Source: DATGZX01 sp035296965 (lineage in GTDB: Bacteria; Planctomycetota; Planctomycetia; Gemmatales; Gemmataceae). Taken from it: 64,000 bases of DNA. Numbering within the stretch: position 1 is the stretch's first letter; every line of letters starts with the position of its first letter. Location of the stretch: the NCBI GenBank assembly GCA_035296965.1, contig DATGZX010000410.1, positions 16,489 to 80,488 of the forward strand, given 5' to 3'. The position numbers and the translations under genes were made by a program. The notes under the pieces are model-generated. The model was not told the DNA's origin and searched no databases. It was given only the letters and a program-made list of their open reading frames with translations. Of this stretch, positions 35,400-45,410 are shown piece by piece.

Positions 35400-36455
35400 T
35401 CAACCCTCATCGTAGACTCTCAGTCGCACCGTGACGGGAAAATGGTCGCTGTATCCGCGCGCAGAGCGATCATGCTTATTCCCGAAGCGCCAGGGTCGAC
35501 GTTTGGCGTCACCCGGCCGGACCAAGGTGTTGACCACCTGCGCCGACCCGGGTTCGCAAGCCCAGCCATGCTCATCAAGAAGGCCGGGCGAGACGACAAC
35601 CTGGTCAAAAGTGAACCACTTGTTGCCGTAAAAATGCGTGCCGAGATTGGCGCCAGGGTCTTTGTTCGCGAATAGATCGAAGAGGTACGGTCCATCCACT
35701 GGATGGAGGACGCTCTCGAGATTGCCAACGGCATGCAAATGCTTGGTGACGCTAGGCGCCTCGGGCGGATCGTTGAAGTCTCCGCAAATCAGCATATCGA
35801 CTTTGGGTTCGCTTTTGTGCATTCCCTTGAAGAGGCCGTAGATTTGGTCGCCATATTTGTCCCGGTGCTCGCCGTGCTCATCGGTAACGCGCGCGGTCCA
35901 GTGAGTGACCAAGACCACCAAATCGTGCCCGCGCACCCCGATGTGGCCTTCGAGAATGCGGAGCCTCGACCCATGCAGCCGTGTGCGGTCCCGCGCAACC
36001 GGCAGCCGAGTGATGATCGCCGGCGCAATGTGCCTGCCCGCGACCATTTCTTTCATGAGTAGTTTTTCGTAGCGAAGAGAGGGGTCGCTAACTTTTTGGT
36101 TAAGCGCTTCCTGCAACAATTCCGCCGCCCGGACGCTCTCGACCTCCGCTAAGGCGATGATATCCGGTCCCCTGCCATCGTTCAGCTTCATGAGGGCATC
36201 GCTTACATGATCCAGCTTGAGGCGAAGTGCCTCATGGTCCTGGGCAAACCATTCATCGTATTCTTGATCCGCCTTGTTCTCGCGATGATCCAGGCGGTCG
36301 CCGAAGAGATTCTCGACATTCCAAAAGCAGAGGAGATACCCGTCCGAGTCGGCGGGTGGAAGAGGTGCCGGCGCCTGGCAGCAGCCACTGAAGCCGATCA
36401 CCAGGGCGGCGAGCGGGGTCGTGAGGCAAAGTGCCTGCAAAAGCCGCTTCAACAT
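35400..36455 (-). CDS. Endonuclease/exonuclease/phosphatase-family lipoprotein
   Basis: A 351-residue protein with a lipobox (F-S-G-C at about residue 25) and an EEP (DNase I-like) fold. Metal and catalytic residues are in F-W-N-V-E-N, L-A-E-V-E, T-H-W, G-D-F-N-D and S-D-H-F-P-V. The family includes nucleases, phosphodiesterases and sphingomyelinases. Outer-surface location suggests scavenging of nucleic acid or lipid phosphates, but the substrate cannot be read from sequence. GGAGAGG lies 5 nt upstream of the ATG. Confidence 0.87.
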   Translation of the reverse strand: MLKRLLQALCLTTPLAALVIGFSGCCQAPAPLPPADSDGYLLCFWNVENLFGDRLDHRENKADQEYDEWFAQDHEALRLKLDHVSDALMKLNDGRGPDIIALAEVESVRAAELLQEALNQKVSDPSLRYEKLLMKEMVAGRHIAPAIITRLPVARDRTRLHGSRLRILEGHIGVRGHDLVVLVTHWTARVTDEHGEHRDKYGDQIYGLFKGMHKSEPKVDMLICGDFNDPPEAPSVTKHLHAVGNLESVLHPVDGPYLFDLFANKDPGANLGTHFYGNKWFTFDQVVVSPGLLDEHGWACEPGSAQVVNTLVRPGDAKRRPWRFGNKHDRSARGYSDHFPVTVRLRVYDEG

Positions 36456-36522
36456 GAATGCCTCTCCTTTTCAATCCATTGAAAGAGCGGCCAAAACGTT
36501 CCGAACGATAAGTCTGTCCCAA

Positions 36523-36590
36523 GGCGAGCGGCAGCGAGTGTTCTCCCCTCTCCCCCGAAGCGGGGGAGAGGGGAGATTATTACGTGCCCG
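36523..36590. repeat. CT-rich palindromic element, short copy (inverted)
   Basis: GGCGAGCGGCAGCG, then CTCCCCTCTCCCCC-GAAG-CGGGGGAGAGGGGAG, then ATTATTACG. It is the same element as 4747 in the opposite orientation, with only one hairpin unit. Confidence 0.85.
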
Positions 36591-36654
36591 ACGCCCGTCA
36601 TCCACCGGGACTGTCAGATGACGCTCAAGGCGTCGGCACCCATTCAACACGCTT

Positions 36655-37155
36655 TCAGCGACGTTTTCGCGGGGTCCCGAAAACTTGCGTGTAGTAGACC
36701 TGTTTATTATCTCCTCGGACAATGCCAATGCCGATTTCGGTGTATTTCCCCTGGAGAATGTTGGCCCGATGCGGAGGAGATTGCATCCAGTTTTTCATGA
36801 CCATCTCCAGGGACCAATTGAATGCAGTCGCGATGTTTTCCCCCGCGGAAGAGAGGCGATATCCCGCTGCTTCGACGCGTTGGGCGGGGTTCTTGCCATC
36901 AAGAACATGCTCCATTTTGCCCTTTTTTGCCATATTGGCCGAGTGTGCCCGGGCAACCTCGAAGAGCACCTTGTTGGCTTTGAGAGGAGGAAGGTTCTCC
37001 TTCTTGCGGGCAGCGTTCGTCAGATCGAGGAGAGACTGCTCATCGTCGGAGAGCTCTAGCTTCTTCGCTTTCGTTTCGCTTTTCTCATCATCCGCGACGA
37101 TCCCCGTTGTGCAAACTGCAAGGACGAGAAAGACCCCTGAAAACTTGGCAAGCAT
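36655..37155 (-). CDS. CAP/SCP-domain secreted protein
   Basis: A 166-residue protein with a signal peptide (about 1-21, V-F-L-V-L-A-V-C-T-T-G-I-V-A-D) and a CAP domain. Typical motifs: L-T-N-A-A-R-K-K-E-N-L-P-P-L, A-R-A-H-S-A-N-M-A, G-E-N-I-A and W-M-Q-S-P-P-H-R-A-N-I-L with the conserved cavity histidine. Bacterial CAP proteins are secreted and mostly of unknown function; some bind lipids or act as proteases. The frame reaches 37200, but GGAGG 5 nt upstream of the ATG at 37155 is decisive. Confidence 0.9.
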   Translation of the reverse strand: MLAKFSGVFLVLAVCTTGIVADDEKSETKAKKLELSDDEQSLLDLTNAARKKENLPPLKANKVLFEVARAHSANMAKKGKMEHVLDGKNPAQRVEAAGYRLSSAGENIATAFNWSLEMVMKNWMQSPPHRANILQGKYTEIGIGIVRGDNKQVYYTQVFGTPRKRR

Positions 37156-37324
37156 AGAGACCTCCAGCGGCTGGTGGGCGGTCGTCCCCAATGGCACCAT
37201 TCTACCCTTCCTGTCCGAGATTGGGATGCCTTCTTCAACTGCAGGATGACCCGCATTGACCGAGGATCAAGACTCTGGCATCATGCCGCAGCTTGACCTC
37301 GCTCATCGTGCGCACGGAGGCGCC

Positions 37325-39046
37325 ATGCGACATATCGATGCGGACCCTGTTCGCGATCAGAATGAAATCTCTCGCGGACTCCCCCAGAACTTCTCCGCCT
37401 GGCCGCCGTTCCTTTGGTCACATGTGCTCTTTCCTGGAAGCGTCACCGCCGTGGGACCTTTCCGGTGGCGATCCCTGCTGTTACTGATTCTGTTGCCGGG
37501 CGTACTCCTTTACGGCTGCCTCTCGTTTCATCTTTTCGAGCCCGATGAGGGTCGCTATGCGGAAATCCCCCGAGAAATGCTGAATCGGGGAGATTGGATC
37601 GTGCCCTACCTGGAGGGCGAGCCGTACCTCGACAAACCTCCGATGCTTTACTGGCTGGTGGAGTTGAGCTATCGCCTGTTCGGGGTGCACGACTGGTCCG
37701 CACGCCTGGTTCCCGCGCTGGCAGTGCACGGCTGTATCCTTCTGACTTACCTCTTTGGTCGGCGAATCCTTGGGGAACGGGCCGCGTTCTGGGGAGGCCT
37801 CCTCTTGAGCCTGGCGCCTGGTCTCTCGAGCATTGGCCGGCTCCTCGTGATGGACGGCCTCTTGAGTTTTTGGACCACCCTTGCCCTCTTCGCGGGCTTT
37901 GAAAGCGTGCGGGGCGACAAGCTTCGCTGGACCTGGGGTCTCCTCGCCGCCGTCGCCTGCGGCCTTGGGATTCTTACGAAGGGCCCTGTAGCGATCCTGC
38001 TGCTTTTACCACCGCTCTGGATTTACCGCTGGCTGACCGGCAGATCGTGTCAGGTTGGCTGGCGAGCTCTGCTGGTGTTCGTGCTCGTCACCACTGGAAT
38101 TGCCGCTCCGTGGTATATCGCCATCTGCGTCCGCTTGCCGGCGTTCGCCTATCATTTCCTGTGGCAACACAACGTCGTTCGTTTCCTGGCGCCGTTCGAT
38201 CACCAGCGGCCGATTTGGTTCTATGCTCCCATTTTGTTGCTGGGACTCTTGCCAGGGACGCTCGCGGCTTTCCCCTTTCTCCGATTCCTTGCTTCGAGCA
38301 ATGAGGAGACACGTCGGCGCCGCTGCCCAGCATTGGGCTTTGCGCTCCTGGGCGGCATTTGGTGCATCTTCTTTTTCTCCCTTTCGGGCTGCAAGCTGCC
38401 CACGTACATCCTGCCGGCGTTTCCGCCACTCGCCCTGGCACTTGGATACTACCTGGCCCAAAGTCATTGGGAACGCACAGCCTGGCCCAAGATTTTCGGC
38501 GGAACAGCCTTCCTCATCCTGTTCGTCGGCCACAACGTCGTACTCCCGTGGTATGCGCATTATCGCGCTCCGATGAGCCGGCTCGCCGAGATCAAGGATT
38601 ACTGTTCAGACCTGCAAACAGCCCTGGTGTGCTACCCGCGCAACTGCGATTCGATGGCCTTCTATCTTGAGCGCGACAGTTTACTCAACTATCGAAGCAA
38701 GCAGACGAATGACCTCGTCCGCTTCATGCAAGAGCGCCCGCGTACCCTCCTCTTGCTCACGCACCGGCATTCCTTACAAAGCCTGCGCTATGCCCTTCCT
38801 CCCGACCTGCGCGTCGTGGAGCAGAAACACTTCGGGCTTACTCCCATCGCATGCCTGCCGGATGGACTCGCCGAAAAGTTGACCTGGCTGATGGGAGAAA
38901 CGTCCCTGGGCCTTTGCGATTTTGCAGTCATCGAGCATTGTCAACCGGCGCCCGCCGCGTTGACCAAGCATGAAATGCAGGATGAAGAAAGAACGCAGAC
39001 AAAACTCGACGCGGAATCGTCCTTCCTGCAACTGCCTCCCGAATAA
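37325..39046 (+). CDS. ArnT/PMT-like glycosyltransferase (GT39/GT83)
   Basis: A 573-residue polytopic membrane protein with about 12 helices. The first extracytoplasmic loop holds F-E-P-D-E-G-R-Y-A-E-I-P-R-E-M-L, the acidic motif of polyprenyl-phosphate-dependent transferases, followed by Y-L-D-K-P-P-M-L-Y-W. G-L-G-I-L-T-K-G-P-V-A and P-T-Y-I-L-P-A-F-P-P are also typical of ArnT-type enzymes, which move a sugar from undecaprenyl phosphate to lipid A or other envelope acceptors. The acceptor here is unknown. I prefer the ATG at 37325 (GGAGG at 37316-37320); the frame is open to TTG 37256, with ATG 37283 another option. Confidence 0.87.
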   Translation: MRHIDADPVRDQNEISRGLPQNFSAWPPFLWSHVLFPGSVTAVGPFRWRSLLLLILLPGVLLYGCLSFHLFEPDEGRYAEIPREMLNRGDWIVPYLEGEPYLDKPPMLYWLVELSYRLFGVHDWSARLVPALAVHGCILLTYLFGRRILGERAAFWGGLLLSLAPGLSSIGRLLVMDGLLSFWTTLALFAGFESVRGDKLRWTWGLLAAVACGLGILTKGPVAILLLLPPLWIYRWLTGRSCQVGWRALLVFVLVTTGIAAPWYIAICVRLPAFAYHFLWQHNVVRFLAPFDHQRPIWFYAPILLLGLLPGTLAAFPFLRFLASSNEETRRRRCPALGFALLGGIWCIFFFSLSGCKLPTYILPAFPPLALALGYYLAQSHWERTAWPKIFGGTAFLILFVGHNVVLPWYAHYRAPMSRLAEIKDYCSDLQTALVCYPRNCDSMAFYLERDSLLNYRSKQTNDLVRFMQERPRTLLLLTHRHSLQSLRYALPPDLRVVEQKHFGLTPIACLPDGLAEKLTWLMGETSLGLCDFAVIEHCQPAPAALTKHEMQDEERTQTKLDAESSFLQLPPE

Positions 39047-39089
39047 GCGGAAGTCTCTCCCTTCGCCAATCCGGCTTCATTCTCTTGTG

Positions 39090-39110
39090 GCTCAAGCTGC
39101 CAGCTTGAGC
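39090..39110. repeat. Perfect 9-bp inverted repeat
   Basis: GCTCAAGCT-GCC-AGCTTGAGC lies in the 171-bp gap between the ArnT-like gene and the PVC haem protein gene. No T-run follows, so it is more likely a dispersed palindrome or operator than a standard terminator. Confidence 0.6.
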
Positions 39111-39217
39111 TACTACCGAATAAGGTGGAGATTTCAATCTCGCGCCAGGTATACTGAGATTTCGTCTGCCGACCTTCCCGCCGCGCCCTGCCCGCATGCA
39201 CGGAGATCCACGTCATC

Positions 39218-42200
39218 ATGAAACATTGGCCATTCCTTGGCTCACTGGGCCTACTCGTTTGCTGTTTGATAGCCGGCCACACTCAGGTTCCCCCGGAGAA
39301 GGCGGTTTCCACATTCAAAGTTGCCGAGGGCCTGGAACTCTCGCTCTGGGCGTCGGAGCCGCTGTTCGTCAATCCAACCTGCATCGACATCGACCATAGG
39401 GGCCGCGTCTGGGTGTGCGAGTCGGTCAACTATCGGCACAAGCTGCACAACCAGCCGCCCCGGCGTCCGGAAGGTGATCGCATCGTCATCCTCGAGGATA
39501 GTCACGGCACGGGGAGAGCGGACAAGGCGACCACCTTCTATCAATCGAAAGAGACCCTGGCTCCGCTGGGCATCGCAGTTGCCAAGGATCCGGTCGGGCC
39601 AGGGTACAAGGTCTTCGTTTGCCAGTCTCCGGATATTCTCCTTTTCGAAGATAAGGATGGGGACGGGAAGGCCGACGGGCCGCCTCGAAAGCTTTTGAGC
39701 GGCTTTCGCGGTATCGACCACGACCATGGAGTGCATGGGATTTCGATCGGACCGGACGGCAGGCTCTATTTCAGTATCGGCGACCAGGGCGTAGCGGGAC
39801 TCGTCGACAAGCATGGCAAAACCTGGACGACGAATCAGACGGATTGCCGGGCCGGCACCATCTGGCGGTGCGATCTTGACGGCAAGAACCTGGAGCTGAT
39901 TGCCCACAATTTCCGGAACGAATACGAGCCGTGCGTGGACAGCTTCGGCACTGTGTTTGTCTCGGACAACGATGACGACGGCAATCAGCAGACGCGGATT
40001 TGCTACGTCATGCCCGGCGGGAACTACGGCTATTGGCCGCGGGGCCCCGGCCAGAGCCACTGGCACGAAGAGCATCCTGGAGTTGTGCCAAAGATTCTGC
40101 GGACTTACTTCGGCTCGCCGACCGGAATTTGCGTCTATGAAGGAGCGCTTTTGCCCAAGAAATACCAAGGACAATTGCTGCACACGGATGCCGGCCCACG
40201 TCAGCTACGTTGTTATCATCTGACGCCTGAAGGCGCCTCCTATGCCGTGGAACGCGAAGACATCGTGACGAGCACGGACAACTGGTTCAGGCCTTCGGAC
40301 GTCTGTGTCGCTCCCGATGGCAGTGTACTCATTGCGGACTGGTACGATCCAGGCGTCGGTGGGCATGGCATGGGCGACACGACTCGTGGTCGAATCTTCC
40401 GCTTGGCACCCAAGGGAGCGGTCTTGAAGACTCCAGGCGTGGAGTTGGGAACCAGTGCTGGCATTCTGGCAGCTTTGGCATCGCCCGCGCTCTCGGTGCG
40501 TTCGATGGCAATGGCGAAACTCGAAAGCATGGCCAAGGAAAGCTCGGCGGAATCCAGCAAAGAGGTCGCCTCGGTCATCGAGGCCGCCCTCAATCAGAAG
40601 GAGAATCCCTGGCTGCGGGCGCGTGCCCTGTGGCAAGCGGCCCGACTCCACGTTGGCCTCGATCACGTTTACGCTGCCGTGCGCGATCCGGATCCCCGCT
40701 TTCGTGTTCAATCCCTACGGCTCCTCCAGGAGTATCTGCGCGAGCGCTGGAACGGAGCGCTGGAACTCGCCATCAATGATCCCTCTCCGGCTGTGCGCCG
40801 CGAAGCACTGCTGCTTCTCCGCAATGAGCCCGCAGACAAGGCCAAGCCTGCCATCTACCGACTCGCCAGAGGATACGACGGCCAGGACCGCTTCTACCTG
40901 GAGGCAATTGGCATCGCTGTCGGCCAGGACAAGGTCCGCCGGGAATCGATCCTTTCCAACTTCGAAGAGGAGTTCCCGCAATGGGACGAGAAGACAGCCA
41001 AGCTGATCTGGGAGTTTCGCCCACCCAAGGTTTTGCCGAGGTTGGTCGAGCGCGTTACCGACAAGAACTTGCCGATTTCGCAGCGAAGCCAGATCGTGGG
41101 CATCATCGCCAGCGCGGAGGGGCCGGAGGCCGGCGTCTCCCTGCTGAAGATTCTGCAGCAGGACGTATCCCAGGATGTGCGGGAACCAATCATCGAGAAT
41201 CTCAAGCTTTTCCTTCCCTCCAAATGGCGTTCGCTGCGGCAGAGTCCGGAACTTGGCCGCGTCATCGAGCAGCTTCTCTCTCAACCACAGACGCGCACGC
41301 TCGCCCTGGCACTGATTGTTGCCGCAGAGAAGACGTCCGCCTGTAACGCAGTAACTCAGATCGCCATGGACGACAGGCAATTGACAACGGTCCGCCTCGC
41401 AGCGCTCAATGCACTAGGATCGCTGCCGGCCACGGAAGCAGTGCAGGGCCTTGGCGAACTCATCAAGAATTCCGGCCAGCCCTTCGCGCTTCGCAACGAA
41501 GCAGTGCAATCACTGGGATTGCTGGCCCAGAGGAAGCCGACTCAACCCGCTACGCGCGCGGCGCTGGTATCCCTCCAATTGATGGCCAGCGCCAATGATC
41601 AGGATCTCGCTGTGCGCCAAGCAGCGCTGACGGCGTTGGCCGGCAGCCGGAATGGTTCGATCTGGCTGCTGCAGTCCGGCAGTAAAGGCATTCTTGCCGG
41701 TACTTTGAAGGCCGACGCGGGGCGCTTGCTGCGCAACAGCCCGTACCAGGACCTGCGCAAGCAAGCGCTGGTCGCATTTCCAGCGCCCGGCAAGCTTGAC
41801 CCAAAGAAGCTGCCAGCCTTGCCCAGGCTCGTCCAACGGACGGGAAATTCCCTGCGCGGCAAAGAACTGATGACTGCCAGCCTCAAGAATGATTTGCAAT
41901 GCATGAAGTGCCATCGCATCCGCGGAGCGGGTGGCAGCGTTGGCCCAGATCTCTCCGTCGTCGGCAAGAAGGCCAGCCGTGAGAATCTGTTCGAATCGAT
42001 TCTTTTCCCAAGTAAAGCCATCGCGGACCAATACGTAACCTGGGTTGTTGAAACCAAAAAAGGCATCCCTCTCACAGGCTTGATCGTCGAAGAAACCGGC
42101 GATCACATCATTCTCCGGGACGGCAATGCCAAGGACACACGTGTTGAAAAAAGCGAGATCGAAACGCGCGCCAAGAGCCCGAACTCACTCATGCCCAACG

Positions 42201-42760
42201 ACCTGCTTGCATACATGACAGAAGACGACCTGGTGGACATCGTCGAGTACCTTTTCGGACTGAAGTCCTCGGCCTTAACGCTCGAGAATTGGCATATCGC
42301 CGGACCTTTTGACAACGGAGACAATGATGAGGGAATTGACCGAGTTTTCCCACCGGAGAAACAGATCGATTTGAAGGCCAGATACACCGGCAAATCTGGT
42401 CCTGTTGGCTGGCGCACCGTAGGCGCCGGGCCGCAAGGCTATGTCGACCTCCAGGAATTCCTGGCCGGGGATTCGAATAATGTGGTGTCCTATCTCTATC
42501 GCGAGATCGAATCGCCCGGCGACCAGGAGACGGCCATATCCCTGGGTACCGATGATTGCGCCAAACTCTGGATCAACGGCAAGCTTGTGTACACCAATCG
42601 CAGCCACCGCGCAGCGGCCCCCGAGCAAGACATGGTCAAGAGCAGATTGAAGAAGGGCAGGAACCAGATTTTGTTGAAAATCAATAATGGCGACGGGCCG
42701 CACGGCTTTTACATGACATTCGTCGCGGAACAGGACTTGAAAGGGCTAACGGAGAAGTAG
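39218..42760 (+). CDS. PVC-type haem-binding CxxCH protein
   Basis: An 1180-residue exported protein of the planctomycete membrane-bound dehydrogenase type. It has a signal peptide (about 1-22), a sorbosone-dehydrogenase-like beta-propeller (about 30-400; V-W-V-C-E-S-V-N-Y, D-H-D-H-G-V-H-G, G-N-Y-G-Y-W-P-R-G), HEAT-like repeats (about 405-850), and a cytochrome c domain with C895-M-K-C898-H899 and G-P-D-L-S-V-V-G, with axial Met likely in S-L-M-P-N-D-L. The C-terminal beta-sandwich (about 1020-1180) has G-P-F-D-N-G and T-D-D-C-A-K-L-W-I-N-G, a PA14/galactose-binding-like type. The family is thought to oxidise sugars or degraded polysaccharide and pass electrons to its haem; the exact substrate is unproven. 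Confidence 0.9.
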   Translation: MKHWPFLGSLGLLVCCLIAGHTQVPPEKAVSTFKVAEGLELSLWASEPLFVNPTCIDIDHRGRVWVCESVNYRHKLHNQPPRRPEGDRIVILEDSHGTGRADKATTFYQSKETLAPLGIAVAKDPVGPGYKVFVCQSPDILLFEDKDGDGKADGPPRKLLSGFRGIDHDHGVHGISIGPDGRLYFSIGDQGVAGLVDKHGKTWTTNQTDCRAGTIWRCDLDGKNLELIAHNFRNEYEPCVDSFGTVFVSDNDDDGNQQTRICYVMPGGNYGYWPRGPGQSHWHEEHPGVVPKILRTYFGSPTGICVYEGALLPKKYQGQLLHTDAGPRQLRCYHLTPEGASYAVEREDIVTSTDNWFRPSDVCVAPDGSVLIADWYDPGVGGHGMGDTTRGRIFRLAPKGAVLKTPGVELGTSAGILAALASPALSVRSMAMAKLESMAKESSAESSKEVASVIEAALNQKENPWLRARALWQAARLHVGLDHVYAAVRDPDPRFRVQSLRLLQEYLRERWNGALELAINDPSPAVRREALLLLRNEPADKAKPAIYRLARGYDGQDRFYLEAIGIAVGQDKVRRESILSNFEEEFPQWDEKTAKLIWEFRPPKVLPRLVERVTDKNLPISQRSQIVGIIASAEGPEAGVSLLKILQQDVSQDVREPIIENLKLFLPSKWRSLRQSPELGRVIEQLLSQPQTRTLALALIVAAEKTSACNAVTQIAMDDRQLTTVRLAALNALGSLPATEAVQGLGELIKNSGQPFALRNEAVQSLGLLAQRKPTQPATRAALVSLQLMASANDQDLAVRQAALTALAGSRNGSIWLLQSGSKGILAGTLKADAGRLLRNSPYQDLRKQALVAFPAPGKLDPKKLPALPRLVQRTGNSLRGKELMTASLKNDLQCMKCHRIRGAGGSVGPDLSVVGKKASRENLFESILFPSKAIADQYVTWVVETKKGIPLTGLIVEETGDHIILRDGNAKDTRVEKSEIETRAKSPNSLMPNDLLAYMTEDDLVDIVEYLFGLKSSALTLENWHIAGPFDNGDNDEGIDRVFPPEKQIDLKARYTGKSGPVGWRTVGAGPQGYVDLQEFLAGDSNNVVSYLYREIESPGDQETAISLGTDDCAKLWINGKLVYTNRSHRAAAPEQDMVKSRLKKGRNQILLKINNGDGPHGFYMTFVAEQDLKGLTEK

Positions 42761-42769
42761 CTCGAAGGG

Positions 42770-44635
42770 CTATTCGCCATTGTCTTCCTCAGGGCCGTCT
42801 TCTTCCTTGATCTGATTCTCCGCAGGTGATTGCAGTCCGAGGTAGCTGCGTGCCTTCAGGCACGCCTGCATCAAGTATTTGCGCGTGGCCCGATTGTCAG
42901 CCAACAGCTCGCGATTCAAGACCTGAGGGGCATCGACGCCAATGTCGATCGGCCGCCGCCAATCGATTCGCTTCCGAACCATTGGCGGGCTGCCGCAATG
43001 CGACGTGAAGCTGCCCCAGCCTCCTTCGATCCAACAGGCAACGACAGGCGTATCCGGTCTCTGGCTGAGGATGCGCCATATTCCCTGACCGAATGGGTGC
43101 AAAAGTTGTTCCGGGCGGCGCTTCACGAACCCTTCCGGAAAAATGACCAGGCAGCCTCCCTTGTCCAGGACCTCGATCCCCAGGTCCAGCTCGGGTGCCT
43201 CGCGCCGAAAACTCGATGCCTGAACTCGGATCGCATGGACGACTTTCTCCATGAGGAGCCTGAGAATGGGTAAGTCGTAAAACACACTGGTCATCATGGG
43301 AGTCACTTGACGGGGCGTGACCTTGGCCAACCAAAGGGGATCGAACCAGGCGGCGTGATTGGCAATGATGAGCACGGGACCTTGCCTCGGAAGGGCTTCA
43401 AAACCTGGCCCATGCACTTTCACCCGGTAGAAGGGCCAAAGAATGATCTCCGAAAGCTGTTCGAGTGCCTCGCGGAGAAAAGCGTACCACGCCCAGGCAG
43501 TGGCCGCCGCAACGAGGAGAAACAGACTCCAAAGAGCTGCCGTCGCTGTCACGACCTGTTGTCCAATCAAGGAGGCCAGCAGCCCGCTGAGTGCAAGCGT
43601 GACCGCAATGCCGACAGCATTCATCAGAGCCGCGCCATTGCCGCGTGCATCGGCGAGCAGACCCGAGAGATAATTCGCAGCCAGAGGCACGGATATGAGG
43701 CCAGCTGCCAGGCCAAGCAGCAAGCATGGCCAGCGCGCGTCGGCGCCCGTCGCCTCACCAACGACCCCAGCAACCAAGAGCGTTGCACCATAGGGGACCA
43801 GCCCGAGAGCGCGCAGGAGATGGCCTTGGGCCCCTGCCAGCAACGATCCTGCCATAGCGCCGCCGCACCCAAGGATCAATTCCCAGAACAGTGCACCACG
43901 GCGCTCCGAGGGTTCTGAATCAGGTATCCTCAGTACTGAAATCACAAACGCGGAAATCGCCACGGCAAGAAGGACTACAAGGGCCAAAAGATATTTTCGA
44001 GACTGACGATCCCTTGCAATCGCTACGGCATCGCTCAAGAAGAAGGAAACGGCCCTTGTCCACCCAACCCGCCGGCATGCATCCGACGCGAATTGGTTGA
44101 AGAGTGCGGCAAGCAAACTGGCAATATTCAAGCCAAGCACTACGGCAATGGCAGATGAAACATTCCAACCGAGAAGAACGCCCGCGGCCAGCCCAGCCCA
44201 GACAGCCGAACCGATCGCAGCTGTGACTCGGCCAGGCGGTAGTCGAGAATCGCGCGCGACGGCCGGGACGAGGCCAAAGACTGCCGCCCAGTATACGGCC
44301 GCTCCACTACCCGCCAGCGCCAACCCTAATCTCACGACGAAGTCATTGCCGGCCCCACTCATCCCGAGAATCACGAGTGCCGTCGCAGGCAGGCACCAGG
44401 CCGCCGCAACCACCAGCACCCTGCGCTTGGGAAAGCTATTGCTAATTGCCCCAATGAGGAGTGCCAGCAGGACGGCGGGCGCTATGAAGAAAGGAACAGC
44501 CTGGCCCCAGAAGCAGTCATCCGCGGATTGCCGAGTGGCCTGCCGCGCCACGAGGACACACAAGCACGCATCCGCTGCGATTCTGGTGAACAATGTAATC
44601 CACAACGCCAGCAAATGCCCGCAAGGGCCATTCAT
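42770..44635 (-). CDS. MFS transporter fused to PlsC acyltransferase
   Basis: About 621 residues. The first 400 form 11 or 12 membrane helices of an MFS/LplT-like transporter. After L-W-P-F-Y-R-V-K-V-H-G a lysophospholipid acyltransferase domain follows, with N-H-A-A-W-F-D (the HxxxxD catalytic motif), V-I-F-P-E-G and the P-V-V-A-C-W-I-E-G strand. Such fusions take up or flip lysophospholipids and re-acylate them, as LplT and Aas do together in E. coli, though here no acyl-ACP synthetase domain is present. I placed the start at the ATG at 44635, just before the first helix; the frame is open to TTG 44836, with no good ribosome site at either. Confidence 0.85.
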   Translation of the reverse strand: MNGPCGHLLALWITLFTRIAADACLCVLVARQATRQSADDCFWGQAVPFFIAPAVLLALLIGAISNSFPKRRVLVVAAAWCLPATALVILGMSGAGNDFVVRLGLALAGSGAAVYWAAVFGLVPAVARDSRLPPGRVTAAIGSAVWAGLAAGVLLGWNVSSAIAVVLGLNIASLLAALFNQFASDACRRVGWTRAVSFFLSDAVAIARDRQSRKYLLALVVLLAVAISAFVISVLRIPDSEPSERRGALFWELILGCGGAMAGSLLAGAQGHLLRALGLVPYGATLLVAGVVGEATGADARWPCLLLGLAAGLISVPLAANYLSGLLADARGNGAALMNAVGIAVTLALSGLLASLIGQQVVTATAALWSLFLLVAAATAWAWYAFLREALEQLSEIILWPFYRVKVHGPGFEALPRQGPVLIIANHAAWFDPLWLAKVTPRQVTPMMTSVFYDLPILRLLMEKVVHAIRVQASSFRREAPELDLGIEVLDKGGCLVIFPEGFVKRRPEQLLHPFGQGIWRILSQRPDTPVVACWIEGGWGSFTSHCGSPPMVRKRIDWRRPIDIGVDAPQVLNRELLADNRATRKYLMQACLKARSYLGLQSPAENQIKEEDGPEEDNGE

Positions 44636-44894
44636 GCGAATGCCGACGCCTTTTTGCCCTGGACCCTCGAATCGCACGGTGAGACTCGCTAATCCTTGTT
44701 TCGACAATGCCTTGCAGTGCATGCGTGTCAAGAAAGCATCCCGCGAAAGAATTAGCAAGAGAGCCTGCTCTGATGGCGTGATGCAATTCGCGCATTTTGT
44801 GCCCTTTGTCCAGACGCTTGCCTCTGCGATGCTCAATGGGTAAGGTCAAGAAGACTTTGGAATCCATTTGTCGCTCGCGCCAAGGAACCAACCC

Positions 44895-45407
44895 ATGTTT
44901 TGCTCCAATCGGTCAATCATCCCGGCCTTCACCGTGATCGCAAGCCTTCTCGTCGCGCCCTCGGTTCGAGCCGTAGCTCCCGAAATCAAGGACGATGGGA
45001 AGTTCTTTAGTGCCGAAGCCGTCAAGAAGGCAAACAAGGAGATTCGTGAGATCGAGCGCAAGTTCGGCATGGACCTGCTGATCGAAACCTTCGCGGGCGT
45101 GCCGGGCGACCAGGCTGCCAAAGTCAAAGCGATGTCTGCCGAGGAACGCGCCAAGTTCTTCCGCAACTGGTCGGTGGACAGGGCGGAAGCGGCGGTGGTC
45201 AACGGCGTCTACATCATGGTCGTCAAAGACCCCCCGCGTTTGGAAATCGAGATCACGCCGAAAGCACGGGCTGCCTTAAACAACGACGCCTTCGAGAAAC
45301 TTCGCAGTGGGCTTCTGAAGAAGTTTCGCGACAAGCATTTCGATGAGGGTTTGGCCGAGGCGGTGAGCTTCGTGAAGGAGAGATTTGCAGCTGTTGAATC
45401 AAAATGA
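44895..45407 (+). CDS. TPM-domain protein, exported
   Basis: A 170-residue protein with a signal peptide (about 1-27, F-T-V-I-A-S-L-L-V-A-P-S-V-R-A) and a TPM domain (I-R-E-I-E-R-K-F-G-M-D-L-L-I-E-T and later R-L-E-I-E-I-T-P-K-A). TPM domains occur in periplasmic or thylakoid proteins linked to repair or phosphatase activity, but the biochemical role is disputed. The last 30 residues are lysine-rich. The ATG at 44895 has AAGGA 8 nt upstream. A RAYT-type palindrome follows the stop codon directly. Confidence 0.75.
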   Translation: MFCSNRSIIPAFTVIASLLVAPSVRAVAPEIKDDGKFFSAEAVKKANKEIREIERKFGMDLLIETFAGVPGDQAAKVKAMSAEERAKFFRNWSVDRAEAAVVNGVYIMVVKDPPRLEIEITPKARAALNNDAFEKLRSGLLKKFRDKHFDEGLAEAVSFVKERFAAVESK

Positions 45408-45410
45408 ACA

